DNA of 64,000 nucleotides from Holothuria scabra (GCA_037179385.1 CM074200.1:30135884-30199883), one strand, 5' to 3'. Positions 53,601 through 58,994 are shown, numbered from the stretch's first letter. Numbers and translations: made by a program. Notes: generated from the letters alone by a model not told the origin.

Positions 53601-56600
53601 TCAGCAGTTCAACCAGATCGCCTGTGAATGCATCGCATGATCACCAACAAAGCAAGCATATGATTCCAGATCAGAAGAGATGTAACTTAGATATCGTCTT
53701 GGCTAATGAGGTTAAGAGAGAAATAACTACGCAGTCTTTTATCTTGCTACTCCTCATCAGAGATCTCTCTTCAGGCTACTGTAATTGTCAACAACAAAAA
53801 ACAGTATAGAATTTCTCACCAGCCTCCTCTTTCTTTGGTTGGATAAGTGCGCAGCTTGTGGTCTTTTCCCTTACAGTACGGTTGCTCAAAGGAGCCGTTT
53901 TAAATTTGTCTTACAAGATCGCTAAATCTAATTATACCATTCCGTCAAGTACAGCCACCAATGAAAAAATCTAATGTGAGAATATTTACAAAATGCAGAA
54001 CAAAAAAACTTGGGCTGAAGTTAACTAAGTTTATTTAGATGCGGTTCTGCATACAGGTGTATAGGTCCTGCGCATGGCACATTTTGACTTTTTACTGAAA
54101 CACATCAAAATCTCGAAATGGCTTTTTCAAGCCACGGTAGCAATTGATATCGTCAACTGCATCATATGTTGTTCGGCTGATCGTGTGGTCACCGGCAAAG
54201 CAAGCGCCTATTCGTAAGGACGATTCATGCATGTTTCAGTTGAAACGTCTTGGTCAGAAGAAAACTACGCAGTTAATATTGCCCAATTTTCGCATCCGGG
54301 AGACTACGTTTTCTGATCCGTTCTCTATTCCTAACCCTCTGTGACGGTCTTCCGTTCTGAACAAAATAAAATATAACTTTAGTTTGTCGCTCTTGTTACA
54401 GTTATAAGTTGCTTCATTATGAGACGAAATCCCCCATTCAATGTTTTTCTTAAAACAACGCCTAAATTTTCAAGTCAACAGGTTGCTTAAATGTTTCAAA
54501 CTGTAAGAAAAGAAGGGTAACGACCATGTCATAAAGAACGGCAGTTGACAAAAACTATAGAAAGGGCTTCTGAGAACCATATACAGTCGTTCTAAGAACC
54601 ATGTGATTGAAATATCCCTCAGGTAATATGCCTCAACGTGTAATGAAACCAGAGACATCCTTAAATAAATTATTTGCTTTCATGGTTAACGCCTTTTAAT
54701 TTACAAACACTTTCGAAGTAACAAAACCAACAAGGTACAGATTGAAAACACTGTAACAAGTCCATAAAGCGACTGCTATACTTCGCATTCGCTCGTAAAA
54801 ACTCAGTTTATATCATCAAAACACTCTCAGTAGGGTTCATGCTGTGTAATATAAGTTTTGGCACTCTTCATTGTTTGAATTAGCTGTCAATCAAAGAGCT
54901 GAGCCAATTGAGAATTTCAATACCCCTGTACCAAAATTGTAGTTTGGGGTGAGAGGTTGGGTCCTTTAAAGTCACCTTCTGGCATACATAAAACAGAACT
55001 GTTTCAGCAAGGTTTCCTACGCAAGCACCCCTATCAAATGTGCAGGTGACGCTGATCTTCAAACAAAAAAAAAAAAAAAACAGTTAAAGGGAATACTGCT
55101 ATGAACTTCAAATATAAAGAAGAAAATTTGAATCTTTTTGATCTTAAATAAAACACACAAAATACTTGTACTGTAACAAATGAGTGACCTGCTTCAGAAA
55201 ATAAACCCTGTCAAAGCTCTGAGTGCTCTATACCTGTATCATAAATATTTTATGTGCTGGCAAGGAGTACTTGAGTACTATAAAATTCTGTTTTACACAG
55301 AATGAAGCACATACACTGAAAAATCTCATGTTACTGCAAAGGGTAGGATAGTTTTTTGTAGTAGACAGAAGTGAAAAATATCTGAAGTAGTAGACATGCT
55401 TATACATACATGTGAATACTGATATGACTCCACTAGTTTTTAAGTCAGGTGTCTGTAGCCAGTGGTTTGCCCTGAACTGGAATATATGTTGATTTTATTA
55501 CAAACGGGTACATTTTCCACCATTTTATTCAAAAAGAAGATTTTTCAAGCAAGAAGCTTCTTACTTTTTCATGCCTGAAAGCAGATATGACATCATAAAA
55601 GAGCGTACTCCAATGAAACTAAACACCATTTCAAAAGCAAGTGCACATGGCCTTTTTGTATATTTACTGAGGTATGACTGCTAGTTTACTACATGTACAT
55701 GCACATGGTGCAAGACATCCAGCTTCATTGACTGGCCTCCAAAATAAACATCACATGAGATCGGTGCATTACATATCTGTCTATCAGATATATATTGCCT
55801 ACAGGTATTAAGCTTTTGACTTTAAACCACCATACCTCAAAAAAAATTGCCGGTACAATAAAATATGTAAGGTATGTGGAATTTCTTGCAGTCATACTGT
55901 TATATAACTTTTTAACCAAAACTGATGACTTTGACTTTTTCAGGCTTTACAGATGAAAGTGAAAGTACACATTTTTCCAAGGTCACTTTTTGGAACCCTG
56001 CAACCAGTACGTGACAGGGCTACAAAGTATTCAGATTCAAGCTGAGGTATTCAGGGCTATAAAAATTTCTGAAAGTTACTTTCTACCCAAAATGTTTAAA
56101 GGTAAAGAGCAGTCCCCCCCAAACTTATTTTGAAGAAACAGCTAAATAGCACAATTTTCATCTTATATCTTTTCAAATTATCATTCATTACATTTTATGA
56201 TTAAACTACTGCATATTCAAGGTAAATCAAGTAGTTATTTCCAGTAAATTTCACATTTGAAGAGAAAAAATGTTGTTACATGACTCCCAACAACCAATCA
56301 TGAAACTGGACAGTCTATTACACTACTTCAATTTGCGGTAACTGCTCCTGCCCTTTAACTCTTAAACTACCATGCTAGACAAATTTTGGTATAGCGCTTT
56401 CCATGTAAACTGACACAAGCCCAAATGTGGTTTGAAGTAGCTGTCATATTTATTTCATTTAACTGTTGCAGACACAACACTCACTTTGCTGATGATATGT
56501 AAGGCTCTCTACAAATTTATATATCTGAAAAGCCTCATTTTTAAATATTTTTCTTTTTCAAATTTGCATTCCTTTTAATTGAATGGTAGACCAAAAAAAA

Positions 56601-56979
56601 CATACATAAAATAAAATTATGTGTTGCCCATAACATTAGTAAATTTATTAAGTACTAAAACCCTGTAGTACCACTTCCAAAGAGCAAATTACAAAGGTTT
56701 TGTGGCATAGAGTATGGAATTTTGATTTTTTTGGTGAGTGGCGTTTTACTACAGCAAAAAAGCATCACACACAGGTCAACATTCTTTCCCACAATCCTTT
56801 GTACTTGCTATTTGAAAATGGGTCTTTTATGAATTTCATGCCAGGCGACTTTTACCTCTGATATCACTGCAGCCAGCTGTTCCACAGTATACCCACTGTA
56901 TCGGCTACCCTGGATGGCTGGGGTCAGGAATGGGGGAGAGCTTGCAATTACGACGCAATGCTGTATTATTGATGATGAT
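17283..56979 (-). CDS. MED25: Mediator complex subunit 25, 5'-incomplete gene (16 exons)
   Basis: MED25 is a metazoan Mediator subunit that links activators and nuclear receptors to RNA polymerase II. Sixteen exons were joined by eye: 56856-56979, 51906-52059, 50179-50325, 48231-48613, 45278-45403, 42413-42541, 40941-41037, 38761-39284, 36804-36851, 34607-34750, 33760-33873, 30999-31142, 27549-27737, 21431-21487, 19823-20161 and 17283-17669. All have GT donors and AG acceptors, all phases agree, and they give 1034 residues plus TGA. Residues 1-90 match the end of the MED25 VWA domain ([29 protein letters not shown]). Residues 562-711 match the ACID/PTOV domain ([23 protein letters not shown]). 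The C-terminus [11 protein letters not shown] matches the human DDILMDLI end. Between and after these the protein is Gln-rich. Human MED25 is 747 residues in total, so this one is much longer. The N-terminal VWA exons were not found in 57-64 kb and should lie beyond the window. Confidence 0.93.
17292..17306 (-). other. MED25: LXXLL motif 2 in MED25 (LMDLL)
   Basis: The codons TTG ATG GAC CTT CTG lie three residues from the stop. The human counterpart is LMDLI, so this lineage has a second full LXXLL. Whether it binds receptors is unknown. Confidence 0.6.
17670..18232 (-). other. MED25 intron DNA before hAT-like element
   Basis: AT-rich, nothing recognised. Confidence 0.5.
18233..19593. mobile_element. 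hAT-like element with GGGTTGGG termini
   Basis: About 1.36 kb between inverted ends TAGGGTTGGGTGGTACC and (minus strand) TAGGGTTGGGGGATTC. No transposase ORF and no clean 8-bp duplication, so classification rests on the termini. Both ends also carry GGTACC/GGTAT-like sub-repeats. Confidence 0.55.
19823..20161 (-). CDS. MED25: MED25 exon w15 (Gln-rich, nuclear-receptor box)
   Basis: 339 nt, 113 codons, phase 0 at both ends. It starts [15 protein letters not shown], continues as a long Gln-rich tract and ends [13 protein letters not shown]. The LKNLL lies where human MED25 has LRSLL (PQLRSLLLNP), its LXXLL nuclear-receptor box. The acceptor is TTGAACAG and the donor CAG|GTTTGT. Confidence 0.9.
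19838..19852 (-). other. MED25: LXXLL motif 1 in MED25 (LKNLL)
   Basis: The codons read TTG AAA AAC... as L-K-N-L-L on the minus strand. It sits at the position of the human MED25 LRSLL nuclear-receptor box, known to contact retinoid receptors. Function in this species is inferred from that position. Confidence 0.8.
20460..20610 (+). repeat. Interspersed repeat shared with 6455-6600
   Basis: GGGCTTCTATTGTACCAGAA, CTGCTGCTCATTGAAGC and TAATGAACCAGTG match the minus strand of 6470-6560. Lies in the w14-w15 intron. Confidence 0.6.
20611..21430 (-). other. MED25 intron, nothing recognised
   Basis: Remainder of the intron between exons w15 and w14. No repeat family matched elsewhere in the window. 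Confidence 0.4.
21431..21487 (-). CDS. MED25: MED25 micro-exon w14
   Basis: 57 nt, 19 codons, phase 0 at both ends: [19 protein letters not shown]. It has a good acceptor (TTATCTTTCAG) and a weaker donor (TCG|GTAATT). It keeps the frame but has low information content, so it is less certain than its neighbours. Skipping it would also keep the frame. Confidence 0.7.
21683..21765. repeat. Tandem repeat, 26 bp x 3
   Basis: Three copies of GAGACTTTGTATGTGACTTA plus CTGCCT (the first has TAT for TTT), near-identical. In the w13-w14 intron. Confidence 0.85.
22822..24408. mobile_element. hAT-like transposon inserted in the LINE 3' UTR
   Basis: 1587 bp. Termini CAGTGTTCTCATCAGGCC and (minus strand) CAGGGTTCTCACTAACC share CAG-GTTCTCA. 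Flanks show a 5-bp duplication TAACC at 22817-22821 and 24409-24413, shorter than the usual hAT 8 bp. No transposase ORF. The segment at 24015-24150 is closely related to the minus strand of 63895-63985. Confidence 0.75.
24996..26266 (-). pseudogene. Reverse transcriptase of the LINE, frameshifted
   Basis: Open pieces at 26266-25760, 25763-25536 and 25487-24996 follow one another as RT N-terminal region, fingers and palm/YADD. The catalytic YADD is intact at about 25240, but at least two frame breaks (near 25760 and 25510) separate the pieces. The set belongs to non-LTR retrotransposons of the L2/CR1 group by sequence style ([16 protein letters not shown]). Confidence 0.9.
26860..27400. repeat. 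About 75-bp tandem repeat split by an insertion
   Basis: Phrases ACAAATT-GATGGGATGTT, TGTTCT-GAACAAT and AGAGTAACTGTGACCAG recur from about 26870, from about 26938 and from about 27330. The third copy is separated by the interspersed repeat 27018-27327. Confidence 0.6.
27018..27327 (+). mobile_element. SINE-like interspersed repeat with AACTAACT tail
   Basis: About 310 bp with CCTGCCTGTCGTAAGAGGCA, ACATTCGTGTTGGTGTGTCG and a CTAACTAACTAACC tail. A 5'-truncated relative lies at 330-415. It breaks a tandem array, which supports mobility. I could not assign a family. Confidence 0.55.
27549..27737 (-). CDS. MED25: MED25 exon w13 (post-ACID Gln-rich)
   Basis: 189 nt, 63 codons, phase 0 at both ends. 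It encodes [16 protein letters not shown], like human NHKQVQQQKLEQQQR right after the ACID domain, then a Met/Gln/Arg-rich stretch. The acceptor is TTTTAAACAG and the donor CAG|GTGAAT. Confidence 0.9.
27880..28010. repeat. CAA/ATCAACAA low-complexity tract
   Basis: Imperfect repeats of ATCAACAACAACA type, 140-270 bp upstream (minus strand) of the w13 acceptor. Confidence 0.7.
28213..28440 (-). mobile_element. tRNA-derived SINE, near full length
   Basis: On the minus strand it begins GTTTGGTCTAACGGTAGGGC, with a B-box region GGGTTCGCTTTACAGGTCG, then the body (ACTGGAAAAAAGGGTGTGGC, CAACTTGAACCAATAGGTTG) and a tail GAAACTCCATCTAACTAACT. Partial relatives: 42801-42960 (-), 53080-53195 (-), 51286-51432 (+) and 58995-59160 (+). 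Confidence 0.8.
28805..29000 (+). mobile_element. tRNA-derived SINE fragment
   Basis: tRNA-like head with box B GGGTTCGATTCC at about 28862, then GGGACCTACTGCTGTTG as in the SINE at 58995. The body is lost. Confidence 0.6.
29001..30329 (-). other. MED25 intron, nothing recognised
   Basis: AT-rich sequence with no repeat match found elsewhere in the window and no coding potential recognised. Confidence 0.4.
30330..30868 (+). repeat. Satellite-related interspersed repeat, copy A, with terminal hairpin
   Basis: Three or four degenerate units of the 31740-33678 repeat (GTGACC-CAAATGACCTTTGACC), a CA microsatellite (30788-30820) and an end GGTTCCTTTTGCTAACGCAAGGAACC whose arms pair. The same order (units, CA run, hairpin) recurs at 33560-33678 and 58725-58992. 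Confidence 0.75.
30999..31142 (-). CDS. MED25: MED25 exon w12 (end of ACID domain)
   Basis: 144 nt, 48 codons, phase 0 at both ends. It encodes [20 protein letters not shown] and [19 protein letters not shown]. Human has AGCVHFP, RVLMLLYSS and FMGLIPYDQSGFVNGIRQV at the same places. This is the most conserved ACID segment and identifies the gene. The donor is AAG|GTAAGA. Confidence 0.96.
31235..31423. repeat. Tandem repeat, 63 bp x 3
   Basis: Copies start at 31235, 31298 and 31361 with TTGGGGTGGTCTGAATTACC and differ at only a few bases. Lies 93 bp upstream (minus strand) of the w12 acceptor. Confidence 0.92.
31740..33678 (+). repeat. 145-bp satellite array with DR1 motifs
   Basis: About 12 units of 145 bp (some 123-148 bp). 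A unit contains ATATGAAATCTATCCAAG, CTACCTTGAGATATCG, TTTTCAGACTTTGACCC, CCCCAGATGACCTTTGACCT and AACAATAGGGACCATCTCCT. The TGACCTTTGAC motif starts at 32030, 32311, 32456, 32604, 32749, 32872, 33017, 33160, 33305 and 33450. The array ends in a CA microsatellite (33575-33640) and the hairpin GGTTTC...GAAACC. It fills the w11-w12 intron. Confidence 0.92.
33760..33873 (-). CDS. MED25: MED25 exon w11 (ACID domain)
   Basis: 114 nt, 38 codons, phase 0 at both ends. It encodes [16 protein letters not shown] and then [10 protein letters not shown], aligning with human GPLFRNSRMVQFHF and LKGLYRIMGNGF. The acceptor is TTCATTTCAG and the donor TTT|GTACGT. The DR1-rich satellite lies just downstream in the next intron. 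Confidence 0.93.
34436..34590. repeat. Tandem duplication, about 72 bp, two copies
   Basis: AGTCTCAATTAAGTTGCAAG and CAAATGGGACTTGAGTCCC occur twice. GGGACTTGAGTCCC is an inverted repeat. Flanking DNA carries further CAAGTCT phrases. Confidence 0.8.
34607..34750 (-). CDS. MED25: MED25 exon w10 (ACID domain)
   Basis: 144 nt, 48 codons, phase 0 at both ends. It encodes [20 protein letters not shown] and [16 protein letters not shown], aligning with human LPCQVYVNHGENLKTEQ and [26 protein letters not shown] is the clearest ACID-domain match in the window. The donor is TTG|GTGAGT. Confidence 0.95.
34751..36348 (-). other. MED25 intron w9-w10, mostly unrecognised
   Basis: A SINE tail remnant (GTTAGATGAAGTTTTAACGG) near 35198; otherwise no repeat or gene recognised. 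Confidence 0.4.
36349..36793 (+). mobile_element. MITE of the ACGAATCCG family expanded by an internal minisatellite
   Basis: Left end TATAGATGAATTCC, interior GGGATGGTCTGATTTTGTTG as in 7163-7434 and 43089-43354, right end CAGATTTGTCTATAGATAC. Other copies are about 270 bp; this one is 445 bp because of the 26-bp array 36564-36772. It ends about 10 bp from the w9 splice donor. Confidence 0.75.
36564..36772 (+). repeat. Minisatellite, 26 bp x 8
   Basis: Eight units of CCACTAATGGCTGCCATCAC plus TACCTG with few changes. The unit resembles the CCCCACTAATAGCCGTC segment of the unexpanded MITE copy at 7163-7434. Confidence 0.9.
36804..36851 (-). CDS. MED25: MED25 micro-exon w9 (start of ACID domain)
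   Basis: 48 nt, 16 codons, phase 0 at both ends: [16 protein letters not shown], matching human NKLLAWSGVLEWQEK. This begins the activator-interacting (ACID/PTOV) domain. The acceptor is TTCTTTCACAG and the donor GAG|GTAAGA. The donor lies about 10 bp from the end of a MITE (36349-36793) that holds a minisatellite. Confidence 0.92.
36852..38760 (-). other. MED25 intron w8-w9, nothing recognised
   Basis: AT-rich. From 38380 to 38740 it is C/T-rich with repeated CCCCTTTCAA-type phrases, the low-complexity stretch next to exon w8. Confidence 0.4.
38761..39284 (-). CDS. MED25: MED25 exon w8 (QQQQPGM repeat exon)
   Basis: 524 nt, phase 1 in and 0 out. After [14 protein letters not shown] it carries a coding minisatellite of about a dozen near-identical 7-residue units, Q-Q-Q-Q-P-G-M with L replacing M in places, then a less regular Gln-rich end. 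The donor is CCT|GTAAGTAC. Near-identical DNA units suggest recent repeat growth, so length variation between individuals is likely. Confidence 0.88.
39735..39980. mobile_element. 265-bp MITE (AAGAGCAGTC family), copy 1
   Basis: Ends GGGCAAGAGCAGTTGTCCC and GGGGGACTGCTCTTAACC are inverted. The interior has TTTCATGATTGGCTGTTG, GTCATGTGACAAC and a run of GAAAGATACTCTGAAGAG. Other copies: 44016-44178, 48678-48943, 56097-56361 and 63283-63485. Confidence 0.8.
40560..40930 (+). mobile_element. tRNA-derived SINE with L2-like 3' tail
   Basis: tRNA-like head with A-box-like GGCCTGTTGGTTATGG and B-box-like CCAGATCGATTCCCC, then a body and the 3' end GTGCTTTGAGATGTTG, CGCTATATAAATCCAAG and an ATT-rich tail. 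The 3' end resembles that of the LINE at 22627-26720 (CTATAAATCCA then ATT repeats). Confidence 0.75.
40941..41037 (-). CDS. MED25: MED25 exon w7 (linker, short helix)
   Basis: 97 nt, phase 0 in and 1 out. It encodes [14 protein letters not shown] and then [18 protein letters not shown], a likely amphipathic helix. It may correspond to human AAQVAAQNAVEAAKNQK, the only helical part of the human linker. The acceptor is TTTTCTAACAG and the donor GCTA|GTAAGT. Confidence 0.85.
41378..41712. mobile_element. Degenerate hAT-type MITE
   Basis: Shares with 16955-17280 the phrases CAATTTCTGGGAAATCAAT, ATACATTTTGATATAACA and CTTTCCAAATTTTCAT. Ends are not clear. Confidence 0.5.
42413..42541 (-). CDS. 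MED25: MED25 exon w6 (linker)
   Basis: 129 nt, 43 codons, phase 0 at both ends. It encodes a Ser/Thr/Ile/Pro-rich stretch ([19 protein letters not shown], then [11 protein letters not shown]). The acceptor is TTTGTTTACAG and the donor CCG|GTAGGT. There is no domain; it is part of the disordered linker. Confidence 0.8.
42801..42960 (-). mobile_element. SINE fragment (28213 family)
   Basis: TTTAAGTCGAGCCAGCCATG, TTCCAGTTGCAACTCACTGG and TTCCCTACTCAATTGCT match the minus-strand SINE body. The GGTT microsatellite at 42801-42822 replaces its tail. The tRNA head is missing. Confidence 0.7.
43089..43354 (-). mobile_element. MITE with ACGAATCCG termini, copy 2
   Basis: Best-preserved copy. TATAGACGAATCCGATTAGC at the left and GTCCGGATTCGTCTATAG at the right are inverted. 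The interior matches 7163-7434 (CAAGCGC/GCGCTTG, GGGTCCATCA, CAGACCATCAC). Confidence 0.8.
43454..43719. mobile_element. hAT-type MITE with CAGGGTTCC termini
   Basis: 266 bp with ends CAGGGTTCCTGTACC and (minus strand) CAGGGTTCCCGCTGCC, a 6-bp duplication TTGAAA at 43448-43453 and 43720-43725, and internal TTTCATGACTTTTCCATGAC. Reading two bases further, TTGAAACA matches on both sides, so an 8-bp duplication with loss of one CA is possible. Confidence 0.75.
44016..44178. mobile_element. 265-bp MITE family, internally deleted copy 2
   Basis: AAAGGCAAAGAGCAGTCCCC to GCCCTTTAACC. The middle half (TTTCACATTTGAAGAG to the second terminus) is missing. Confidence 0.75.
44510..44790. repeat. Degenerate tandem repeat, about 110 bp x 3
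   Basis: GCAACATGCAA, ACATACT-TAAAATG-G, ACCAAACTGAATC and CCTTCT-T recur three times with many changes. Confidence 0.6.
44990..45240. repeat. Tandem repeat, about 36 bp x 6-7
   Basis: Units of AGAAGCTGACCAGTGCTAAG plus GGGATAACTCACAAT, with small length differences. Just downstream (minus strand) of exon w5, whose donor is at 45277. Confidence 0.85.
45278..45403 (-). CDS. MED25: MED25 exon w5 (charged helical segment)
   Basis: 126 nt, 42 codons, phase 0 at both ends. It encodes [20 protein letters not shown] and [11 protein letters not shown], a highly charged and probably helical stretch set inside an otherwise Gln-rich linker. The acceptor is CTACAAAAAG and the donor TTG|GTGAGC. I cannot match it to a known human MED25 segment. 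Being symmetric in phase, it could be skipped without breaking the frame. Confidence 0.8.
45525..45677. mobile_element. Hairpin MITE, copy 2
   Basis: TAGACCTATTTCCACATAGC at the left and TATTTGGAAATAAGTC at the right, with arms GGGATAGAGTTTTGG and CCAAAACTCTATCCC. The centre is in reverse order to copy 1. Confidence 0.78.
46336..46858. mobile_element. MITE with TTAAAG-CAGCTCA termini, copy 1, interrupted
   Basis: Ends CTTAAAGCAGCTCACTGAAT and CTCAATGGGTCCCTTTAA are inverted around TTAA. It holds a nested element 46440-46627. An uninterrupted relative lies at 49808-50168. Confidence 0.75.
46440..46627. mobile_element. hAT-type MITE nested in the 46336 MITE
   Basis: 188 bp with inverted ends CAGAGCTGCCAA and TTGGCAGCTCTG and a duplication TATTAA (46434-46439 and 46628-46633). 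The interior repeats AATCAGGAAGA several times. The uninterrupted relative at 49808-50168 shows the matching unfilled site near 49905-49915. Confidence 0.8.
46859..48230 (-). other. MED25 intron w4-w5, nothing recognised
   Basis: Contains a C-run followed by an A-run at 47773-47801, but no repeat family or gene. Confidence 0.4.
48231..48613 (-). CDS. MED25: MED25 exon w4 (glutamine-rich linker)
   Basis: 383 nt, phase 1 in and 0 out. It begins [20 protein letters not shown] and then becomes Gln-rich, with runs of up to ten glutamines coded by mixed CAA and CAG. The donor is CAG|GTACATAC. Low-complexity Gln/Met/Pro linkers are typical of MED25 and MED15, so only the flanking exons fix which subunit this is. 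Confidence 0.85.
48678..48943. mobile_element. 265-bp MITE family, copy 3, followed by a diverged relative
   Basis: TTTAAAGGGGAGGAGCAGTC at the left and GGACTGCTCTTTACCTTTAA at the right. 48944-49155 is a diverged relative (AGTAGACTATCATACTTAA, AATCATGTGACACAAC, CAAGAATATGCAAG). Confidence 0.8.
49808..50168. mobile_element. MITE with TTAAAG termini, copy 2
   Basis: TTTAAAGTAGCTCATTGAGT at the left and CTCAATGAGCCCCTTTAA at the right. The interior parallels 46336-46858 without the nested element (ACTGTTTTATGAGTGA, TTTGTGACCAG). Ends about 10 bp from the w3 donor. Confidence 0.75.
50179..50325 (-). CDS. MED25: MED25 exon w3 (linker start)
   Basis: 147 nt, phase 1 in and 1 out. It encodes a Lys/Ser/Thr-rich stretch ([16 protein letters not shown]) with no recognised fold, at the start of the long linker after the VWA domain. 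It is included because it has sound splice signals (TTAACAG acceptor, CTG|GTTAGT donor) and keeps the frame between w2 and w4. Confidence 0.8.
50326..51285 (-). other. MED25 intron w2-w3, nothing recognised
   Basis: C-rich patches around 50690-50830. No repeat family matched. Confidence 0.4.
51286..51432 (+). mobile_element. SINE fragment (28213 family)
   Basis: GAATCACAACTGAAAAAAGG, CTTGACTTGAACCAATTGG and AAAACTCCATCTAACTAAC match the body and tail. Confidence 0.72.
51906..52059 (-). CDS. MED25: MED25 exon w2 (end of VWA domain)
   Basis: 154 nt, phase 0 in and 1 out. It encodes [20 protein letters not shown] and [16 protein letters not shown]. These match human FSIVSPRKLPALRLLFEK and QDPRHMVLVRG, the most diagnostic VWA stretch in the window. 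The acceptor is CCTTTTTAG and the donor CAAG|GTAATT. Confidence 0.93.
52860..52990 (+). repeat. Interspersed repeat of the 7740 family, fragment
   Basis: AAAGGCCCAGTTCTCTCACC then GATACAATCTCAGTTTATTG, parallel to 7767-7975. Confidence 0.55.
53080..53195 (-). mobile_element. SINE head fragment (28213 family)
   Basis: On the minus strand, GTGTTTGGTCTAACGTTAGA and B box GAGTTCGATTCCCAGGTCG, then the start of the body. This is the best-preserved tRNA-like head in the window. Confidence 0.78.
53196..54759 (-). other. MED25 intron, possible diverged repeat pair
   Basis: 53580-53735 and 54160-54270 share CAAAGCAAGC, GTCAGAAGA-like and AACTACGCAGT parts, so an old transposon is likely. Its ends were not found. 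Confidence 0.35.
54760..54975 (-). repeat. Interspersed repeat of the 7740 family
   Basis: On the minus strand, CCTCTCACCCCAAACTACAA, AATTGGCTCAGC and TGATTGACAGCTAATTCAAA match 7767-7867. Confidence 0.7.
54976..56096 (-). other. MED25 intron w1-w2, nothing recognised
   Basis: AT-rich with an A-run at 55065-55081. No gene or repeat family recognised. Confidence 0.4.
56097..56361. mobile_element. 265-bp MITE family, copy 4
   Basis: TAAAGGTAAAGAGCAGTCCC at the left and GTAACTGCTCCTGCCCTTTA at the right. Interior with CCAATCATGAAACTGGACAG. Confidence 0.8.
56668..56827. mobile_element. Hairpin MITE, copy 3 (diverged)
   Basis: AAATTACAAAGGTTTTGTGG with CTATTTGAAAATGGGTCTTT at the right. The arms are less complementary than in copies 1 and 2. 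It lies 29 bp from the w1 donor. Confidence 0.65.
56856..56979 (-). CDS. MED25: MED25 exon w1 (VWA domain, middle)
   Basis: 124 nt, entered in phase 1 and left in phase 0. It encodes [18 protein letters not shown] followed by [11 protein letters not shown], which aligns with the human VWA segment VCLLICNSPPYLLPAVES and TYSGCTTENL. The acceptor is a TCTCTCTTTTAG tract and the donor is GAG|GTAAAAG. It needs at least one upstream exon ending in phase 1, which was not found. Confidence 0.9.
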
Positions 56980-58724
56980 CTAAAAGAGAGAGGAAGAAAT
57001 CAAAGCTGATTCGTAAATTAAGAAAGATAGTGAACCTAAGGTATGTTTACCTCTAAAACTGCATGTTGACATTTAAAACCAAATCTGTAGTCATGTCCTT
57101 CTTTCAGTTTTAAGTTGAGAGCATGTTAAGAGTAAATACAGATTAATAAAAAGTATACCTTACTACTTTACAATCATCCTTTCCTTAATCAAAGGAATAT
57201 TAAACATCTAGGTGATCATTACCTATTAAGGTGACTCAATCTAAATCCGTCACAGATTACTACACAGCATCATCATTATACTGTACTACACTGATAAAAC
57301 CATTATTCATGTTAACTTTAAACACAGGAACCTAAATGGAAAGTCGGGATATGCACCGAGTCAAATATTTATGCAGCACACATTAAATCCTGCATGCAAC
57401 TTGTTCTTTACTTACTGAGTTTACTTTGTGCAGGTTCAAGCAAGGTAAAGCATATCTTTTGTCTCCATTAATAAAAGCAGGCCACTACTATATGTATGAC
57501 AGTAGCATATGCAGTTCTGATATATAACAAAACAGATTTTCATTCCACTACTAAAACCTTTCAACATTAAAAATGTATTCCTAAACTGTTAGAACAGGGA
57601 TGAACAGTACAGTAATTTCCATACACACACTATATGACCTCATCACAGAAAGGGGAATTCCAATAGTATTCAATAACATCAGAATCACAACTGAATGAAC
57701 AGAGCAGGCTTTTGTTATTGTAAATCCTGTTAAGATATATTGAGAGCAATTTCTGCACAATCTGAAGTGTGAAAATTAAAAAGCACTCAATTTTTCACAG
57801 TAATGAAAAGTTTTGCCATTAAATAACTACTCTGACAACTTCAACTTACATTAGTATCAGTTTAAGCCTGGGGTGGTTTACACATGGTGAACTTAGTCTT
57901 GCCAAAGGACTGGCTGTTCCTAATTTTACAGTAAGAAACCTCGGGAGGATCATATTTATTATGAATCAGCCGCTACTGTGACTTATTGGACCTGCGTTGT
58001 TCATGTACAGTACTGTGTACTGTGCCACTACATACTGTATACCGTAGGCTTGCATATTACTTTATATCTTCATAGAATTTGTACTTAGTCGGCCATCCAT
58101 ATTTTGAATGTATAAGCGCTGGTGCAATATCAATCACATGTGCACACACAGTGTGCTCTTGCCAATTTGTCAATGGCGAGATTGCTAACCTACAGCACTA
58201 TATAAAAGCGTTTTATGTCAACTGACTGTGGACTCTATAGTTTTGGTACAGTTGTCTACAGGTACATTTTTTAAATGGCAAGGGCATTATAATCACACCA
58301 CTAACTTCTGATAAAATGACTGATAATTACCTTTAAATAACAAATGATGACAATACACATTCACCACATACATAACAATGGCAAACCACAGACACTTTGG
58401 GAAATCCCCATAGTGTCTGGCTTGGTTGGCTTAGTGGTTGGCTTGAGGTACAGTACATGTTCCAGTATGTGTGTTCTGTGTGTGAATTCAGATAGATATT
58501 ACTAACAGAAATATGGTATTACATGTAGGAGACATTACACTTTGTGTGTAAGGGCAGAAAAGGCATTTGGTCCAGCAATTAAGCATTTGACAGCCTCCTC
58601 CCCATCCCCTGCCTGCAAGGGTCTGGGTCTGATTCCTAGATAGTGGTGCAAAAACTCACAACATCATTTGATTTTAAAATTGATGGTAACCTATGTACAT
58701 GTATACTCGAATCAATTATTCTTC
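56980..58724 (-). other. MED25 intron, nothing recognised
   Basis: No VWA exon was found here. A weak tRNA-like head (GGGTCTGATTCCTAG at about 58624) may be a SINE remnant. Confidence 0.4.
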
Positions 58725-58992
58725 ACCATTAGGAACCCAAATTGGATTCTGTCAAAAGCTCATGAGTGATCTCTGGTGACCTCAAATGACCTTTGACCTC
58801 CACTAAAAACAATAGGGTTCTTCCTCTCACCATGGCAAATCTATATACCAAATATGAAAGGTGTTGGTCATTCCTATCTCAAGATATCGCGATTACAAAC
58901 CCACATACACATATACATACACTCACACACACACCCATACACACGACATCATCATCGCATAGATTCCTTGTCTGCCTTTGGCAAGGAATCAA
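58725..58992 (+). repeat. Satellite-related interspersed repeat, copy C, with terminal hairpin
   Basis: A single unit (CCTCAAATGACCTTTGACCT, AACAATAGGG, AAGATATCGCG), a CA-rich run (58900-58945) and the end GATTCCTTGTCTGCCTTTGG with CAAGGAATC. Same layout as 30330-30868. Confidence 0.75.
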
Positions 58993-58994
58993 AA

